Part shown: piece after piece, positions 45,278 through 56,360 of the stretch
Layout of the letters: each line of letters starts with the position of its first letter
Numbering within the stretch: position 1 is the first letter of the stretch
Assembly: GCA_031835245.1 (NCBI GenBank)
Contig: JAVKOQ010000172.1
Location: forward strand, 52,999-116,998
DNA length: 64,000 bases
Direction of reading: 5' to 3'
DNA from: Balamuthia mandrillaris
Taxonomy: Eukaryota; Discosea; Longamoebia; Balamuthiidae
Notes under the pieces: model-generated
What the model was told of the DNA's origin: nothing
The model's database searches: none
What the model saw: the letters and a program-made list of their open reading frames with translations, nothing else
Translations under genes and position numbers: made by a program

Positions 45278-45641
45278 TTGTTTTTTCCTTCGTCGGTTTG
45301 TCCTTCAGTTCGTACGAATGAGAAGAAAAAAAAAAGGTGAAGACCCAAAAGAGAGGGGTGCGAGTATTTATGCGTTACGCCGAAGCGAAAACAGAGAGAA
45401 ATTCAGAGAGAACAGTGACCCCAAAAAGGAAATCAGTATGAAGCGTCGACCAATCAAAATCATTTCATTAATCCGAATGGGCCAATCAGAATCCTTATGT
45501 CCTCTTTTTAACGAATTTTCGCCCACATTTCTTCCTTTTATGGGTCTCTGCTTTCCACCCAAAACTTTTTTATAGCTTTTCGCTTCTTTTCTTCTTTCGG
45601 CCATCAACTTTCGATACCACCACACAAAGAGAACATCCAGA
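45278..45641. promoter_or_regulatory. Bidirectional promoter of the cyanase pair
   Basis: 364 bases between the two start codons. Two CCAAT boxes in the same orientation lie near the middle (CCAATCAAAATC at 45450 and CCAATCAGAATCC at 45482). A TATA-like TATTTA at 45365-45370 sits about 90 bases from copy V, and TTTTTATAGC near 45566-45575 about 70 bases from copy W. GCGTCGACC at 45444-45451 abuts the first CCAAT box and belongs to the recurring GTCGAC motif. The layout suggests co-regulation (inference). Confidence 0.6.
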
Positions 45642-46341
45642 ATGAAGAGGAGCAACCACGTGAAGGCGTTGTGGAGCATCGCGGCGGTTCTGGCGATAGG
45701 CTGCGTCCTGTTCGCCTCCACCTCCTCCGCGTCGAAGATATTCTCCCTGGATGACTTGCCCACGGGAACGCTGCGCATGTTGAGCATGAAGCAGCAGCTT
45801 GGGTTGACGTGGGAGAAGCTCGGCAAAATGCTCAACAAGTCGGACACTTGGGTGGCTGCTCTTGTCTACAACCAGCTATCGGTATTTCGTCTCTCTTCTG
45901 TCTATCTTGGCGCTTTTTGTGTTTCTGACATCAAATATCATAAAGGCGAACGCAACGACCACCATGGACTTGGCCAAAGCGCTTCACCTCCAGGAGGACG
46001 ATGAGGTGCTCTACCAGCTCAACAACTTCCCCCTCACGCGCGGCCTCCTCTCCCCTGAGATCCCCACCGATCCCACGATGTACCGCTTCTTCGAGATCCT
46101 CCACGTATACGGTCTTCCTTTGAAGGACGTCATCCAGGAGAAGTTCGGCAAGGACGGGATCATGAGCGCGGTATCGTTTCAGATGAAGGTCGAGAGGATT
46201 GAGGAAAAGGGGGCCAGCGGAGAAGTGGAAGTAGAACAGGGAGAAGTAGAACTTGAAGGAGAAGGGGAAGGAAAGAAGAAGAAAGACTCCAGAGTGAGGA
46301 TCACCTACCGAGGGAAGTACTTGCCGTATCGTCGGTGGTAG
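45642..46341 (+). CDS. cynS: Cyanate hydratase (cyanase) with signal peptide, copy W
   Basis: Two exons: 45642-45882 and about 45946-46341. The N-terminus MKRSNHVKALWSIAAVLAIG and CVLFASTSSAS is a signal peptide with a basic n-region. Helical domain: TLRMLSMKQQLGLTWEKLGK, WVAALVYNQLS. Catalytic domain: ALHLQEDDEVLYQLNNFPLT, RGLLSPEIPTDPTMYRFFEI and VYGLPLKDVIQEKFGKDGIM, then SAVSFQMKVERIEEKG and GKYLPYRRW. Arg and Glu (YRFFE) and Ser (GIMSAV) of the active site are conserved. A Glu/Lys-rich insertion of about 35 residues (EKGASGEVEVEQGEVELEGE region) interrupts the last strands and is absent from copy V. The two copies differ substantially in sequence and in intron number, so the duplication is not recent. 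Confidence 0.92.
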
Positions 46342-46892
46342 ATGGAAGAGGATGGAGAGGGGAGAGATGGAAACAAAGATGTTGAGATTAAAAAGCAACA
46401 TTTCGAATTATTATTGTCTCTATCGAAAAATTCAAAAAATATAATATTTGTGGATAATAATTGAAATTTTTGAATTTAAAATTGAATTTTTGAATTTTTT
46501 AGAATATATCCACCCATCATGCCTTCGTGTGATGGTAAACAGTTTCTCAACTCCACTTCTTCAGGTATGACATTTGTTTCCTCTCTGACCCTTTCTTGTT
46601 TCATCTCTTCTTGTTCTCCTTCCGTTCCTCTTCTTTCTTTCATTGTCGCCTTATCTCTTTGTTTTCTTTTCTTCCTTCTCTCTTAACGTTAAGCTGCAAG
46701 GCTGCTTTTTTGCTTTGTTTCTAAAGGCCAAGCGAACAAAAAGTTAGGAACGGCCACTTTCATCCTCCCCAAGGACAAGAGAATAGAAAAAAAAAAAAGA
46801 AAGAAAAAAATACAGGTATTATTGTTTTGGGGTAAAAACAAACAAACAAAAAAAAAAAAGAAACAAAAGAGAGAAAACAAGCAAGGAAGGCT
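46342..46892. other. Convergent spacer
   Basis: About 550 bases between the cyanase W stop and the RapGAP stop, with an AT-rich stretch of alternating AAATT/TTGAA words at 46425-46505 and pyrimidine-rich sequence after it. No gene is seen. Confidence 0.45.
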
Positions 46893-49800
46893 TCATTTGG
46901 CAGCATGAGTTTGAATGATGTCCTGCAAAATGGTCTTGCGCGTCGTCTGAAGCTTTTGGGCAAACACCGGAGCCGTTCGCAAAGCCGATCTTTCTCCGTT
47001 TATAACTGTATATTTTGTTTGTTGGTTCAAAGGTTACTTTTAAATAAGAAAGCATAGAAGGAGAAAAAACAAAAATAAAATAAGGAGGAGAAGGAGAGAG
47101 TAAAGAGAGAGAGAGAGAGAGAGAGACGTTACGTTTGGTAAGCAAAAACTCTCTAAAGGTCTCATCCAACACAAACTTGGTCGAGTTGAATCGTTGCGGT
47201 CCAAAGGGCTTCACCCCTTCCCTCGCCGCAAATTCCACCCTCACGGCAATCTTTCCATCCCCTTGCTTCTCCTCTTTCTTGGCATCTCCTTCCTCTTGCT
47301 TCTTCTCTTCCTCTCTTTTCTCCGCTGCCAACGGAGAGATCACCGCGATGATGTGGTTGAACTTTGTTTTGAGGATGCAAGGGTCAAAGGTGCCTCCTCC
47401 CTCCAACCAAACGATGACGACGATGTCGTTGCCCAAATGCCGTTTGCGCTCCACCTGTTGTTCGTCTTCGGGGAAGAAAGGGAGCATCGTGCTCACGTGG
47501 AACATTACGTCCTGTTCTTGGAACGTTGTGAAGACACTTTCTGTTCCTGTTGTGTTATCTGTTTTTTTTTTAAGTTGTTAAACAAAACGAAGAAGAAGGA
47601 GAAGAAGAAGGAGAAGAAGAAGAAGAAGAAAGAGAAGGAGGGGGGAAAAAAAAGGAGGATAAAAAGTACTTCGGACGTCAAGACCGCCTGTGTAGCCATT
47701 CCAGCCTTTGAGAGTAATTCGTTGGCCCATCAGCTCAAGGAACTTGTTGAACGTTTCGCTTGTAACGCCTTTGTAACGAAAAAGAATCGTGGAGGAAAGG
47801 ACAGAGTGTTTAGCGAGAGTGAATAAAAACAAAGAACGAAAGAGAGGACGTACGATTGTTGAACATTTGGTTTTCAGTTTGGCCTTTGCAAGCATAAAGC
47901 ACTCCAAACTTGTATCGATTGGCAATGAAGTTCTTCTCCAACTTGCTTATCTCGGCTCTCAATTGTTCTGACTCTGGAAAAAAAAAGAAGAGAGCGTTAT
48001 ACGACAAAGACAAAGACAAAGACAAAGACAAAGACAAAGACAAAGACAAAGACAAAGACAAAGACAAAGACAAAGACAAAGACAAAGACAAAGACAAAGA
48101 CAAAGAAGAACAAACCTTTCAAAGGAGAAAACTTGAGGTCAGGAGGGATCTCCTTGTGGAAGATGCCATGCGCGAGGCACGCCATTTTGATCGCTTTGAT
48201 CTTCTCTTTCTTGTGATAGCCGCTGCGAATGAACAATTGTTTCTCTCCCTGTTTTGTTAAAAAGAACAAGAAGAAGAAGACGTTTAGAACACACTATTAA
48301 AAGAACATAAAGAACATTCAGCAAATATAACCTTTTTCGTTTGAATGAGAACTCGAAAGGCTGTTTCTCTGTTTTCGGTGGTCCAACTCATGAGCTTCGC
48401 GGCTTGAGAGAACGGGTTGACGACAACGTTGTTGTTGATAGTGCTGGCGGTGCTTTGCAACGAACTGAGGGACATGATGGAGGAGCCTTTCTTCTTCTCT
48501 TTCGTCCTGTTAATGAACTTCTCTCTTCTTTCTTGTTCTGGAGCGAGTTTCGGTGCAGTTGACACAGCTCCGTCAGAAACGCGAGGAGAAGGCGTTGCTT
48601 CGACTGGTATTTCTGAGGTTGTGGTCAAAGAGTCGGAAGGAGCAGGAGCAGAAGCTGAAGCATTGGAAGAGACAGGAGAAGGAGTAGAGCCAGGAGAAGA
48701 CTCAGAAGGAGCGTTTGTTGTTGTTATTGTTGCAGGATCAGAGGGTGTTGAAGGGGCCGAAGAAGATGATACAGGCGTTGAGGAAGCGGGAGTTTCTGCG
48801 GTGGAAGTCAAAGAAGAAGGAGCAGAGGTATCAAGGTTTTGAGCTGGAGTAGAAGAAGAGGCAGAAGAGGTATCATCATCACCCGGCACCTCAGGAGGAG
48901 ACGAAGAGACCGCCAAATCGGCAAACGAGACCGAATGCCCGCCAGAGCTTGAAAGAATGGGCACCGAAGATGAGGAGGAAGAGGCAGAAGATGAAGAGGA
49001 GGATGAACCGAGAGAAGAGGAAGAGGGAGTTAGATGATCACGAAGGTTATATAGACTTCCTTTGCTGGCATCTTCTTTCTTTCGTAAACCTAAAGTTCGT
49101 TTAAAGCCTTTGCCAAACTTGGCGGCAGCTGAATAGGCAGAATAAGAGGCGCCTTCATCATCGCTGCTGTCCTCCTCGTTCTCGTCGTTCGTTGTGGGTA
49201 GTCCCTCTTTGGAGGAGTGTTTCTCCCGTTTCCTCCTCATGTCGAAAGACAGATTCCATGGTTGAAGCGAAGCCGTAGTGATGTCTTTGAACTTCCCAAA
49301 CGCACTTCCTTTCTCTTTTTCTTTGCCGGAAGCTTCCATTGCAGCGGAGCCTTCTGTTCCAGAAGACTCCAGCTCAGCGCTGTTGTGCCGTTTAAGAGGA
49401 GGAGGGGTAAGGCTACCGCCTTGGAATGGTTGTTGTTGCGAGGGGATGCTTCCTTTTTCTGGCACTCGTCGTTGAAAGATAGAGCCAGTGGCTCGTTTCT
49501 TCTCTTCGATGGAAACTATTATAGGTCCAACCCGCGGATCATCCGCAAAGTAGCTTGTGTGATCTGTATATTGAAAGGTTGTTACGGAACAGAGCGATAT
49601 CGAACGAGAAGCAGAGAAGGGAAAAGAGAAAGGAAAGGAGAGAGAATGGCAGAGAGAGGAGCGGGAAGAGCAGGGAGAGGCAGCGAAGATGCAAACCTTT
49701 GTCTTGGAAGAAGTTGCGATAGTAAGGCACAAACTCATCAACGCTTTCAAGCGGATGTTTGGTGCCAGGAGCGAAATGACGGATAGTTCCTCTTTCGACA

Positions 49801-52800
49801 TGCCACTTCACGTCTGTCGGCTTTTCCCAATCGGGCACAACTGGTGTCGGAGAAGGGGCATCGGGGTTGTTGTCTGTTGTTTCGTTGGTTTCTGTCTTTT
49901 CCGTTTGTTGTTCTGGTTCTGGTTCTTGTTTCTCTTCGACGATGACGACGGTCTTCTTCCTTGCTGATTCCTCCCCTTCTCCTTCTCCTTTTCCTTCTTC
50001 TTTCTTTTCTTTGTTGCTCTGCTGTTCTTCTTTCTCGGTTGGAGCCGTTTCTTGTTTCTTTGGTTTCAACGAGGAAGAAGGAACAATCAACGCAGGAGGT
50101 CGCTCATAGTACTCCCAAAAGAGTTGCTCCAATTCTTCCACATCTTCACCTCCACTTTCAGCAGCTTCGCTCCTCGAAGCCACCGCTTCACCCGAATCAG
50201 AAACAGTGAAGGAAGAGGAGTGGAAGAGCTTATCGAGGCCAGTAGCTCGACCGGCGGTGGAGCTCTTCCTTCTCGGATTCTTTCCTTGCTTGTAGCGTTC
50301 GTAGAACTCGGAGTTTTTGCTCTTCTTCTTCAACTCTTGAAAGTACTTCTCAAACTCTTGCTCCTGCTCCTGAGCGAGCTCCTCCCAGTCCTTGATCCGT
50401 GTGACTTCCCCTCCCTCCAACTCTTTCAGCAAAGCATCCACGTTGGTCTTACCGGAAGAGGTCATCGAGGAAAGCGCGGCGGCAGCGGCGGCGGCGGAAC
50501 TCGAGCCAGGAACGAACAACGAAGAGGAAGGAGAGGAGGTCTTGGAGGAGGCGGTACTTGAGTTCGTGTCCGACAATGCCTCTTCGCTCTCCTCTCCAAC
50601 TTCTCCCATCGTAAACAACCCGCCAACGTTGCCATGTAGTCTCACCGTTTTGCTTTTGCCCAACTTTTTCTTCCAGGTGGCTGACGAAGGCGAAGCCGGC
50701 CCTCCTCCGATGCTTCCGGAACGGCTTCTTCCCTCCTGCGGCGACTCGTTTCCGGTCCCTTCATCGACCGTCAACAACAGTTGCGGAGGAGAGGCCAAAC
50801 AAATGGACTGAGAGCTCTGTCTCGTGTGTCCTTTCTTGCCTCTGCCTCCTTCCTCGCCAGCGACGATGAGGGAGCCGGTGGCGTTGATTTGCAGCTCTGA
50901 CAGAGAGGCCAAGTCCAGGTTGCTGTCCAAGCTGCCGCCTTCTCTCATGCGACGAAGCTTTTCCTCGGGGTTGAGAAGACGACGGCTTCCAGCACTGCCG
51001 ATCGGAAGTCGGCGAGCTGACTTGGGAGAAGCAGAGGAAGCAGAAGGATCCAAAGTGGATTTGAGTTCTTCGGTGAGGTTGAGAAGAACGCTTTGCTTGC
51101 TGCTGCCTCGTTTCAAAGAGGATCCTCTGTCCTTTTTCCTTTTGCTGAGCGGAGGAGAGGAACTGTTGGCCAGTCTGCGAGAGTTGGAGGTGGACGTGGA
51201 AGGTAACGTCAACAAAGCAGAGCCGCTCTTCTTTTTCTTCTTGTCGCTCTCTGCCTCGTCGCCATCTTTTCTGCGAGTCAGCTCCATTTCGCTGCTGCTG
51301 GTACTTAGCTTGGATTGAGCCGACGAGATGCCTCTTCTGCCTTCAATGTCTATGAACGATCCCTCTCCTCTTATTCTCGCTCCTCCCACTTTTCGTTTCC
51401 TTTTGCTTCCTCCTTCTTCGCCGTCTCCTCCTTCTTGTTCTTCCCCTTCTGACTCGCCCGCCTCCTCTTCTTTCAGTTGTTCTTGTAGGTTTCGTTGAGA
51501 GAGGCTAAGGACTTTGGCACCCGAACTGGCTCCCCAACTCCTAACCACTCTTCCAACTTTACCGCCCTCTATCAAAGTGATGTCCAAAGCGCTCGGAGGC
51601 AAGCCGCGTGATCCTTTGCGGCCCTTTTGTTGTTCTCGCTGTAGTTGTTGTTCTCGTTGTCTCCTCTCTTCCATCCGTTGTTTGATGGAACGAACCAGCT
51701 CTCCACGGGCCACAACGTCGGTTCTAGCCGCTGCGATGAGCTTCCAATCTTCCGGAGTCAACGCGCTATCCAGCTCTTTGTTCTTGTTGCCGCTGTTGGA
51801 GAAGAGGGAGCCGCTCTCAAAGGCTTGAATGAGGTCAAACACGGAATGCTTGATCAGTTTATCCACCAAGGTGGCCATTTCTTGCTCCTTCTTGCTCGCC
51901 TCTTCATCGTCATCCTCTTCGCTTCCTGTCTTTTTTCGCCGCTCTCCTCCTGCCTCCCTTTCTCCTCCTTCGGTGGAAGGAGCGTCCTCATCCAATTCCA
52001 GGTCAGAGTCATCCGAGAACTCGACGAGGCTCAAGTCCGGATCGAAGTCGTCCTCCTCTCCGTCCCACTCCGTCTTGGCGTTCCGCTCCTCCAGGTCCCA
52101 GTCGTTCAGGTTCCATCCGATCTCCGCCAACCCTTTCCTCCTTCCGGGGCTCAAGCCGCCCTTCCCTTGGTGTTGCTGTTGATGTTGCTCCAGCGACTGC
52201 TCTGAGGAAATGGACTGCAAGGCAATGGAGGAGGAAGAGGCAGGTGAGGAGGATTTCGAGGAGGAAGACTTGGAGGTTTTGGCCAGGGACAAGACGGAAG
52301 GCACGCGGCGACGACGTTGAGAGCGGTGGTGGCCGCCACTTCGACTGATCAAAGAGGCGTCATCGGCCTCGGCTTCGCTCGCATAGTCCTTTTCTTTGCT
52401 GCTCTTTTTCTTGCCGGAAGAGGAAGCAGAGGAAGAAGAGGAGGGGGAAGAAGAGAAGGTGATTTTTTTCTTTGGTGAGGAAGAAGAAGAGATGGGAGAA
52501 GAGCTCATCCCTTGGCTCTTCCTTCTTCCCTTCGGTCGGAAGCTTCTTCGTTTCTTCTTCGAGGAGCCCGTTGCCTCTTCATCGGAGTTCGCCTCCTGCT
52601 CCTCCTCGTTCTCGTTCTCGACGTTCTCGCTCCCCTCCTCCTCGCCCTCCCCCTCCTCGTCGTCGCTCTTTGACTTGTGCTTCTCATGCTCCACCGACGA
52701 GGACCGTCCCAACCGCGGGGAGAAAAAGATGCCCGACCCTCCTATCGTCGTGGTTTTCTTGCCTCCTCCTTTCTTGGAAGACGAAGAGGAAGACGAAGAA

Positions 52801-53333
52801 GAAGAGGAAGAAGAAGAGGAAGACGGGAAAGGAGTGCTGCTATCGTCGCTGGACTTCTTTGGCAGCTGCGTGGAGGCTCGTCGGCGTCCTTTGCTGTTGG
52901 GCGAGGTGTTATTTGTGGACAACGAGTCCTCCTCCTCCGGCGAGGAGGAGGAATGGTCGTCGGCAAGGGAGTCCTCCTGCTGCAGCAGCGATATCTTGTC
53001 CCGGCGGGCCTTGGTCGGGCTGAGGCTTTGCAGGGAGCCCCTTCTTCGCCCGGCGGCGGCGGAGATGGTCTTGGTGCCGCTTTTCTTGTGGCTGCTGCTG
53101 CTCCGGCCTATGAGCTCGGAGGAGCGGTCCAGGTCGAGGAGGAAAGGCTCGCCGTGGTCCTTCTTGCTTTTGTTCTTGTTGCGTTTGAGGAGGTCGAAGG
53201 ACTGAGTAAATTTTTGGAAGCCTTTCTTGCTCTTGGTTTCCTCGTCCATCTCCGTTGCTCCTCCTCCGCCACCTCCTCCTGCTCCGCTCTCTGAAGACTC
53301 TTTCTTGGACTCCCGTTTGAATACAACGCTCAT
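46893..53333 (-). CDS. Large RapGAP-domain protein
   Basis: About 1,900 residues in eight exons: 53333-49697, 49563-48332, about 48249-48117, about 47976-47853, about 47773-47671, about 47560-47133 and about 47009-46893, with one small joint uncertain. Exon 1 alone encodes about 1,210 residues of Ser/Lys/Glu-rich disordered sequence and short coils. It ends with VDEFVPYYRNFFQDKDHTSY, which begins the RapGAP dimerisation region (FADDPRVGPIIVSIE). After another Ser-rich linker come ETAFRVLIQTKKGEKQLFIR, NRYKFGVLYACKGQTENQMF, TFNKFLELMGQRITLKGWNG, QDVMFHVSTMLPFFPEDEQQ, then VERKRHLGNDIVVIVWLEGG. The last contains the catalytic 'Asn thumb' (GNDIVVIV). FREFLLTKLINGERSALRTA closes the domain. Expected role: switching off Rap or related small GTPases. 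Introns carry (GA)n and (AAAGAC)n on the plus strand. Confidence 0.9.
48002..48105. repeat. (ACAAAG)n hexanucleotide repeat in a RapGAP intron
   Basis: About 17 perfect ACAAAG units on the plus strand (CTTTGT on the sense strand), in the short intron before the exon starting at 47976. Confidence 0.96.
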
Positions 53334-54042
53334 CTTTGGTTGTGGTGTTTTTTTTAAAAAAAGTTCCTTGGAGTCTCTCCCTTCTTTCCTTTAAAATGAA
53401 AAATACATGAAAAAAAACGTTACAATAAAACGTTCTCTTTTTTAAAAAAAAACGAAAAACAAAACAAAAGAAAAACTAAAACCCAAAAACAACAATACAA
53501 CAGAATAAACAAGCGGAACTTGACTCTGCCGCAACGGACTTCTTCTCTCTCCTTTCTTTCTTTCTTTCGTGGTGTGTCCTCGTTTTTTATTGCAAGTTTA
53601 AAAAAAATTAAATGAGGGCTATAATGAATGAACCGACACACGTCACGCCGCTTCCGGATTGGTCGGTTATTATCTAGTTCATAATTGTGATCTAAGATCA
53701 TATTATATATAATGTTATCCGTGATAATTATTGATATTTTTGAAAGATGTCCTCATCACTCGGCGTGATAAACGGAAATAAATTGTTGGGCAATGATAAA
53801 AAATTGGAAATGTTCGAATAAATCCAAGATTATTATGAAAATCTGAAACGAAGAGAGAAGAAAGCGCAGCATGAGAAAGAAGGGCGAATGCTGCCGCCCA
53901 GGACCAACCATGCTATTGTGCTTTCGTAGTTTCGTACCTGTAGCAGCGAGCGTGAAATAAAGAGGTATGAAAAGGCTTTTTTTTCCCCTTTTTCACCAAA
54001 CAAAAAAATATTACGCTAACACACTCGCCACACGGAACGTAC
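53334..54042. other. Divergent spacer
   Basis: About 700 bases between the RapGAP and F-box/ankyrin Y starts. AT-rich with poly-A/T runs. GGATTGGTCGG at about 53655 contains a CCAAT box in the RapGAP direction. No gene is seen. Confidence 0.45.
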
Positions 54043-55428
54043 ATGGAACCAACCATAGCCACCGCCGAGGACATTCCCGTCGAACTCCTCTGCTTGGTCT
54101 TCTCCTTCCTGCCTCTAGAGTTCATCGCCATAGCCGCCCGAACCTGCCGCAGATGGTGGTGCTGCGCCTGTCCCTCTCTCCGCCTGCTCCTCAGCCCCAA
54201 AGCCTTCGTTCACTCCCCCGCTCTCCTTCTTTGGGCGGAGGAGGAGCAGCAGCGTCAACATCGTCAGCGACGCCAAGGCTCCACCTCTTTCGCCCTTCGG
54301 ACCGTGGATACGGTCCGTTTGGCTGCCTCGGGTGGACACCTCTCCACCTTGCGATGGCTGCTACAGAGCGACCACCATCCACAAACCCGTCCGGCTTGGG
54401 ACCAAAGCGTGGTGGATGCTGCGGCGAAGAACGGGCATGTGGAGGTGTTGCGGTGGTTTATGGAGGAGAAAAGGTGCCGACGGTTTACGGTGTCCACGTG
54501 GATCGCGGCCGCTGCAGGAGGACACCTTCACGTTCTTCGATGGTTGCTACAGGGATGGGTGGAAAACGATGGTAGCAACAACTTCCTGAGGATCGTGAGA
54601 CAGGATAGAAAAGCATGTAAAGAGGCAGCCAGAGGAGGACACTTGGAAACGTTGCAATGGTTGCGAGGCGAGGATGTTGGATGTCGTTCATGGAATGAGG
54701 CAAAGATGTGCCGACTGGCGGCGAGGAGTGGAAACTTGAAGCTGCTGCAATGGCTAAGAGAAGAGGAGGGATGCAGCTGGGACGAACTGACTTGTGCAGC
54801 CGCAGCTGAAGGAGGACATTTGCATGTTCTTCGTTGGTTGCGAGAGGATGGCAGACTGTGTCCCTGGGATGAAAGGACCTGTGCTGCTGCAGCACAAGGC
54901 GGACATTTGGATGTTCTTCGTTGGTTACACGAGAGCGCATGTCCTTGGGACCATACTACTTGCACCACAGCTGCCGTCTATCACCATTCCGCTCCTTCCT
55001 CCCCTGTTCCTCTGCCACCACCACAGCGTTCACCTCACTCTTGCTCTTCTTGCCATTCCTACAATTCTCGCCATGGCGGACGGATCTCTTGGCAAGAACT
55101 CGCCTTGTGGGCAAGAGAGAATGGGTGCGTATGGGACCAACGACGTATGTACAGGATGGCCATTCTCGATGGCGCTCTGAAAGTGCTTCAACGCCTCCAT
55201 GCGGAGCGCTATCCCGTCTTGGACCATCATTTGCTCAAACCCTCGGTTCGAGGCGGACATCTGGAAGTGCTGCAATGGGCAAAGAGCCAGCTCGAAGAGC
55301 ACATTTGGAAGGAGTACGTCGAGAGAGAAGATCTTTGTGCCTTAGCCAGTAAAGAAGGACGGCATGAGGTGCTTCAATGGCTACAACAACAACATGAACA
55401 ACAACAAAAACAACTCCTACTTCTTTAA
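54043..55428 (+). CDS. F-box / ankyrin-repeat protein Y
   Basis: Intronless, 461 codons. The F-box-like start (TAEDIPVELLCLVFSFLPLE, FIAIAARTCRRWWCCACPSL) is followed by ankyrin-type units of the CPWDE class: ASGGHLSTLRWLLQSD, AAKNGHVEVLRWFMEEKRC, AARGGHLETLQWLRGEDVGC, AAEGGHLHVLRWLREDGRLC, AAQGGHLDVLRWLHESACPW, then a less regular stretch and a final GGHLEVLQWAKSQLEEH. It is a paralogue of the gene at 37,246, with lower repeat regularity. Predicted substrate adaptor of an SCF ubiquitin ligase. Its subtelomeric position fits the pattern of expanded, fast-evolving families near chromosome ends (inference). Confidence 0.87.
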   Translation: MEPTIATAEDIPVELLCLVFSFLPLEFIAIAARTCRRWWCCACPSLRLLLSPKAFVHSPALLLWAEEEQQRQHRQRRQGSTSFALRTVDTVRLAASGGHLSTLRWLLQSDHHPQTRPAWDQSVVDAAAKNGHVEVLRWFMEEKRCRRFTVSTWIAAAAGGHLHVLRWLLQGWVENDGSNNFLRIVRQDRKACKEAARGGHLETLQWLRGEDVGCRSWNEAKMCRLAARSGNLKLLQWLREEEGCSWDELTCAAAAEGGHLHVLRWLREDGRLCPWDERTCAAAAQGGHLDVLRWLHESACPWDHTTCTTAAVYHHSAPSSPVPLPPPQRSPHSCSSCHSYNSRHGGRISWQELALWARENGCVWDQRRMYRMAILDGALKVLQRLHAERYPVLDHHLLKPSVRGGHLEVLQWAKSQLEEHIWKEYVEREDLCALASKEGRHEVLQWLQQQHEQQQKQLLLL

Positions 55429-55440
55429 AATTTGGTGGTT

Positions 55441-55823
55441 TTACAACGGAAGAAGCGAAGAGACAAAGCCAAACAGCCTGTAGAACATCAAACCGAGGAC
55501 CACGATAATGAGTGTATCTGCAAAGAAAGAAAAGAAAAGAAAGTTAATGTTAAAACAAAAAAGAACAAGGAAGGAGAGAAAAACAACGCACTCATAAGGA
55601 AGTTTTCGACGGGAAACATGAGGTACTGGCACGTGTGCAGCTGCCACTGAAACCATTTGACCTGCAGCCACGAACGGGGTTGCACCTTGATGACCAGGGG
55701 CTCCGCCTCCCTCCTTCCGTGAGATTCCTTCTCCTTTTGCTTGGCCTTGGACCACGCCGCAGCGGTGGTAGATGATGAGGCTGCAAGAGGTTTTGCAGGG
55801 TCTAGGATCCTGGTGAGGGTCAT
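55441..55823 (-). CDS. Serine palmitoyltransferase small-subunit-like membrane protein
   Basis: Two exons, 55823 to about 55590 and about 55517-55441, joined in phase (ATG A | AT ACA). The product is about 103 residues. After a Ser/Lys-rich N-terminus it reads SWLQVKWFQWQLHTCQYLMF, PVENFLMNTLIIVVLGLMFY and RLFGFVSSLLPL. The order Trp-x3-aromatic, YL, P-x-E, N-T, a single hydrophobic helix ending in Y is that of the ssSPT small activating subunits of serine palmitoyltransferase (human: WFYYQYLL...LEPWERTVFN...). Such a protein would sit in the ER and boost the first step of sphingolipid synthesis. The family is short and weakly conserved, so the call is moderate. Its stop lies 12 bases from the end of the convergent F-box gene, and its start is about 300 bases from the telomere repeat. 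Confidence 0.6.
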
Positions 55824-56126
55824 TTCTGTGTTTCGTCTATTTGTGGTTTTTTGTTTTCTTTTCTTGGGTCCCAAACGCAGAGTCTCTGGATGGAGGTAAT
55901 TCAAAAGGCGAGAGAGAGAGAGGCCAACCTATGAATGGGAGAGGATTAGGAGGGGTAGAGGAGGTTTTGGATGTCGTGTCACTCGTATTTCTGTGTGTTT
56001 GTTGGGCGTGAGGATTCCTATTTTCTCGAACGGTTTTTCAGGTGGAACTTTCCTTTTTCTGGCCATGCCCCGTTAAGGCGGATGTTACCGCGTCGACATG
56101 TAATTCGTAGTGGAAAAAACCAAAAT
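55824..56126. other. Subtelomeric spacer
   Basis: The roughly 300 bases between the last gene start and the telomere repeat. CGCGTCGACATG at 56089-56100 is a copy of the recurring upstream motif. There is no subtelomeric satellite. Confidence 0.55.
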
Positions 56127-56165
56127 GGGTTAGGGTTAGGGTTAGGGTTAGGGTTAGGGGTTAGG

Positions 56166-56206
<41 letters not shown>

Positions 56207-56344
56207 GGTTAGGGTTAGGGTTAGGGTTAAGGTTAGGGTTAGGGTTAGGGTTAGGGTTAGGGTTAGGGTTAGGGTTAGGGTTAGGGTTAGGGTTAGGGTT
56301 AGGGTTAGGGTTAGGGTTAGGGTTAGGGTTAGGGTTAGGGTTAG
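56127..56344 (+). repeat. Telomere repeat (TTAGGG)n, about 36 units
   Basis: Nearly perfect TTAGGG tandem array with three early variant units (GGGGTTAGG, TTTAGGG, TTAAGG). The G-rich strand reads 5' to 3' toward the right, which is the orientation of a right-hand chromosome end. The array is followed without spacer by mitochondrial sequence. Confidence 0.97.
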
Positions 56345-56360
56345 AGATATAGACAAACGT
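56345..56360. other. Junction between telomere repeat and mitochondrial DNA
   Basis: The sequence changes from TTAGGG units to TTAGAGATATAGAC and then AT-rich mitochondrial coding sequence within one repeat unit, sharing only TTAG at the joint. The cox2-like frame is broken here. The array points the wrong way to be a cap on the mitochondrial segment. Confidence 0.85.
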
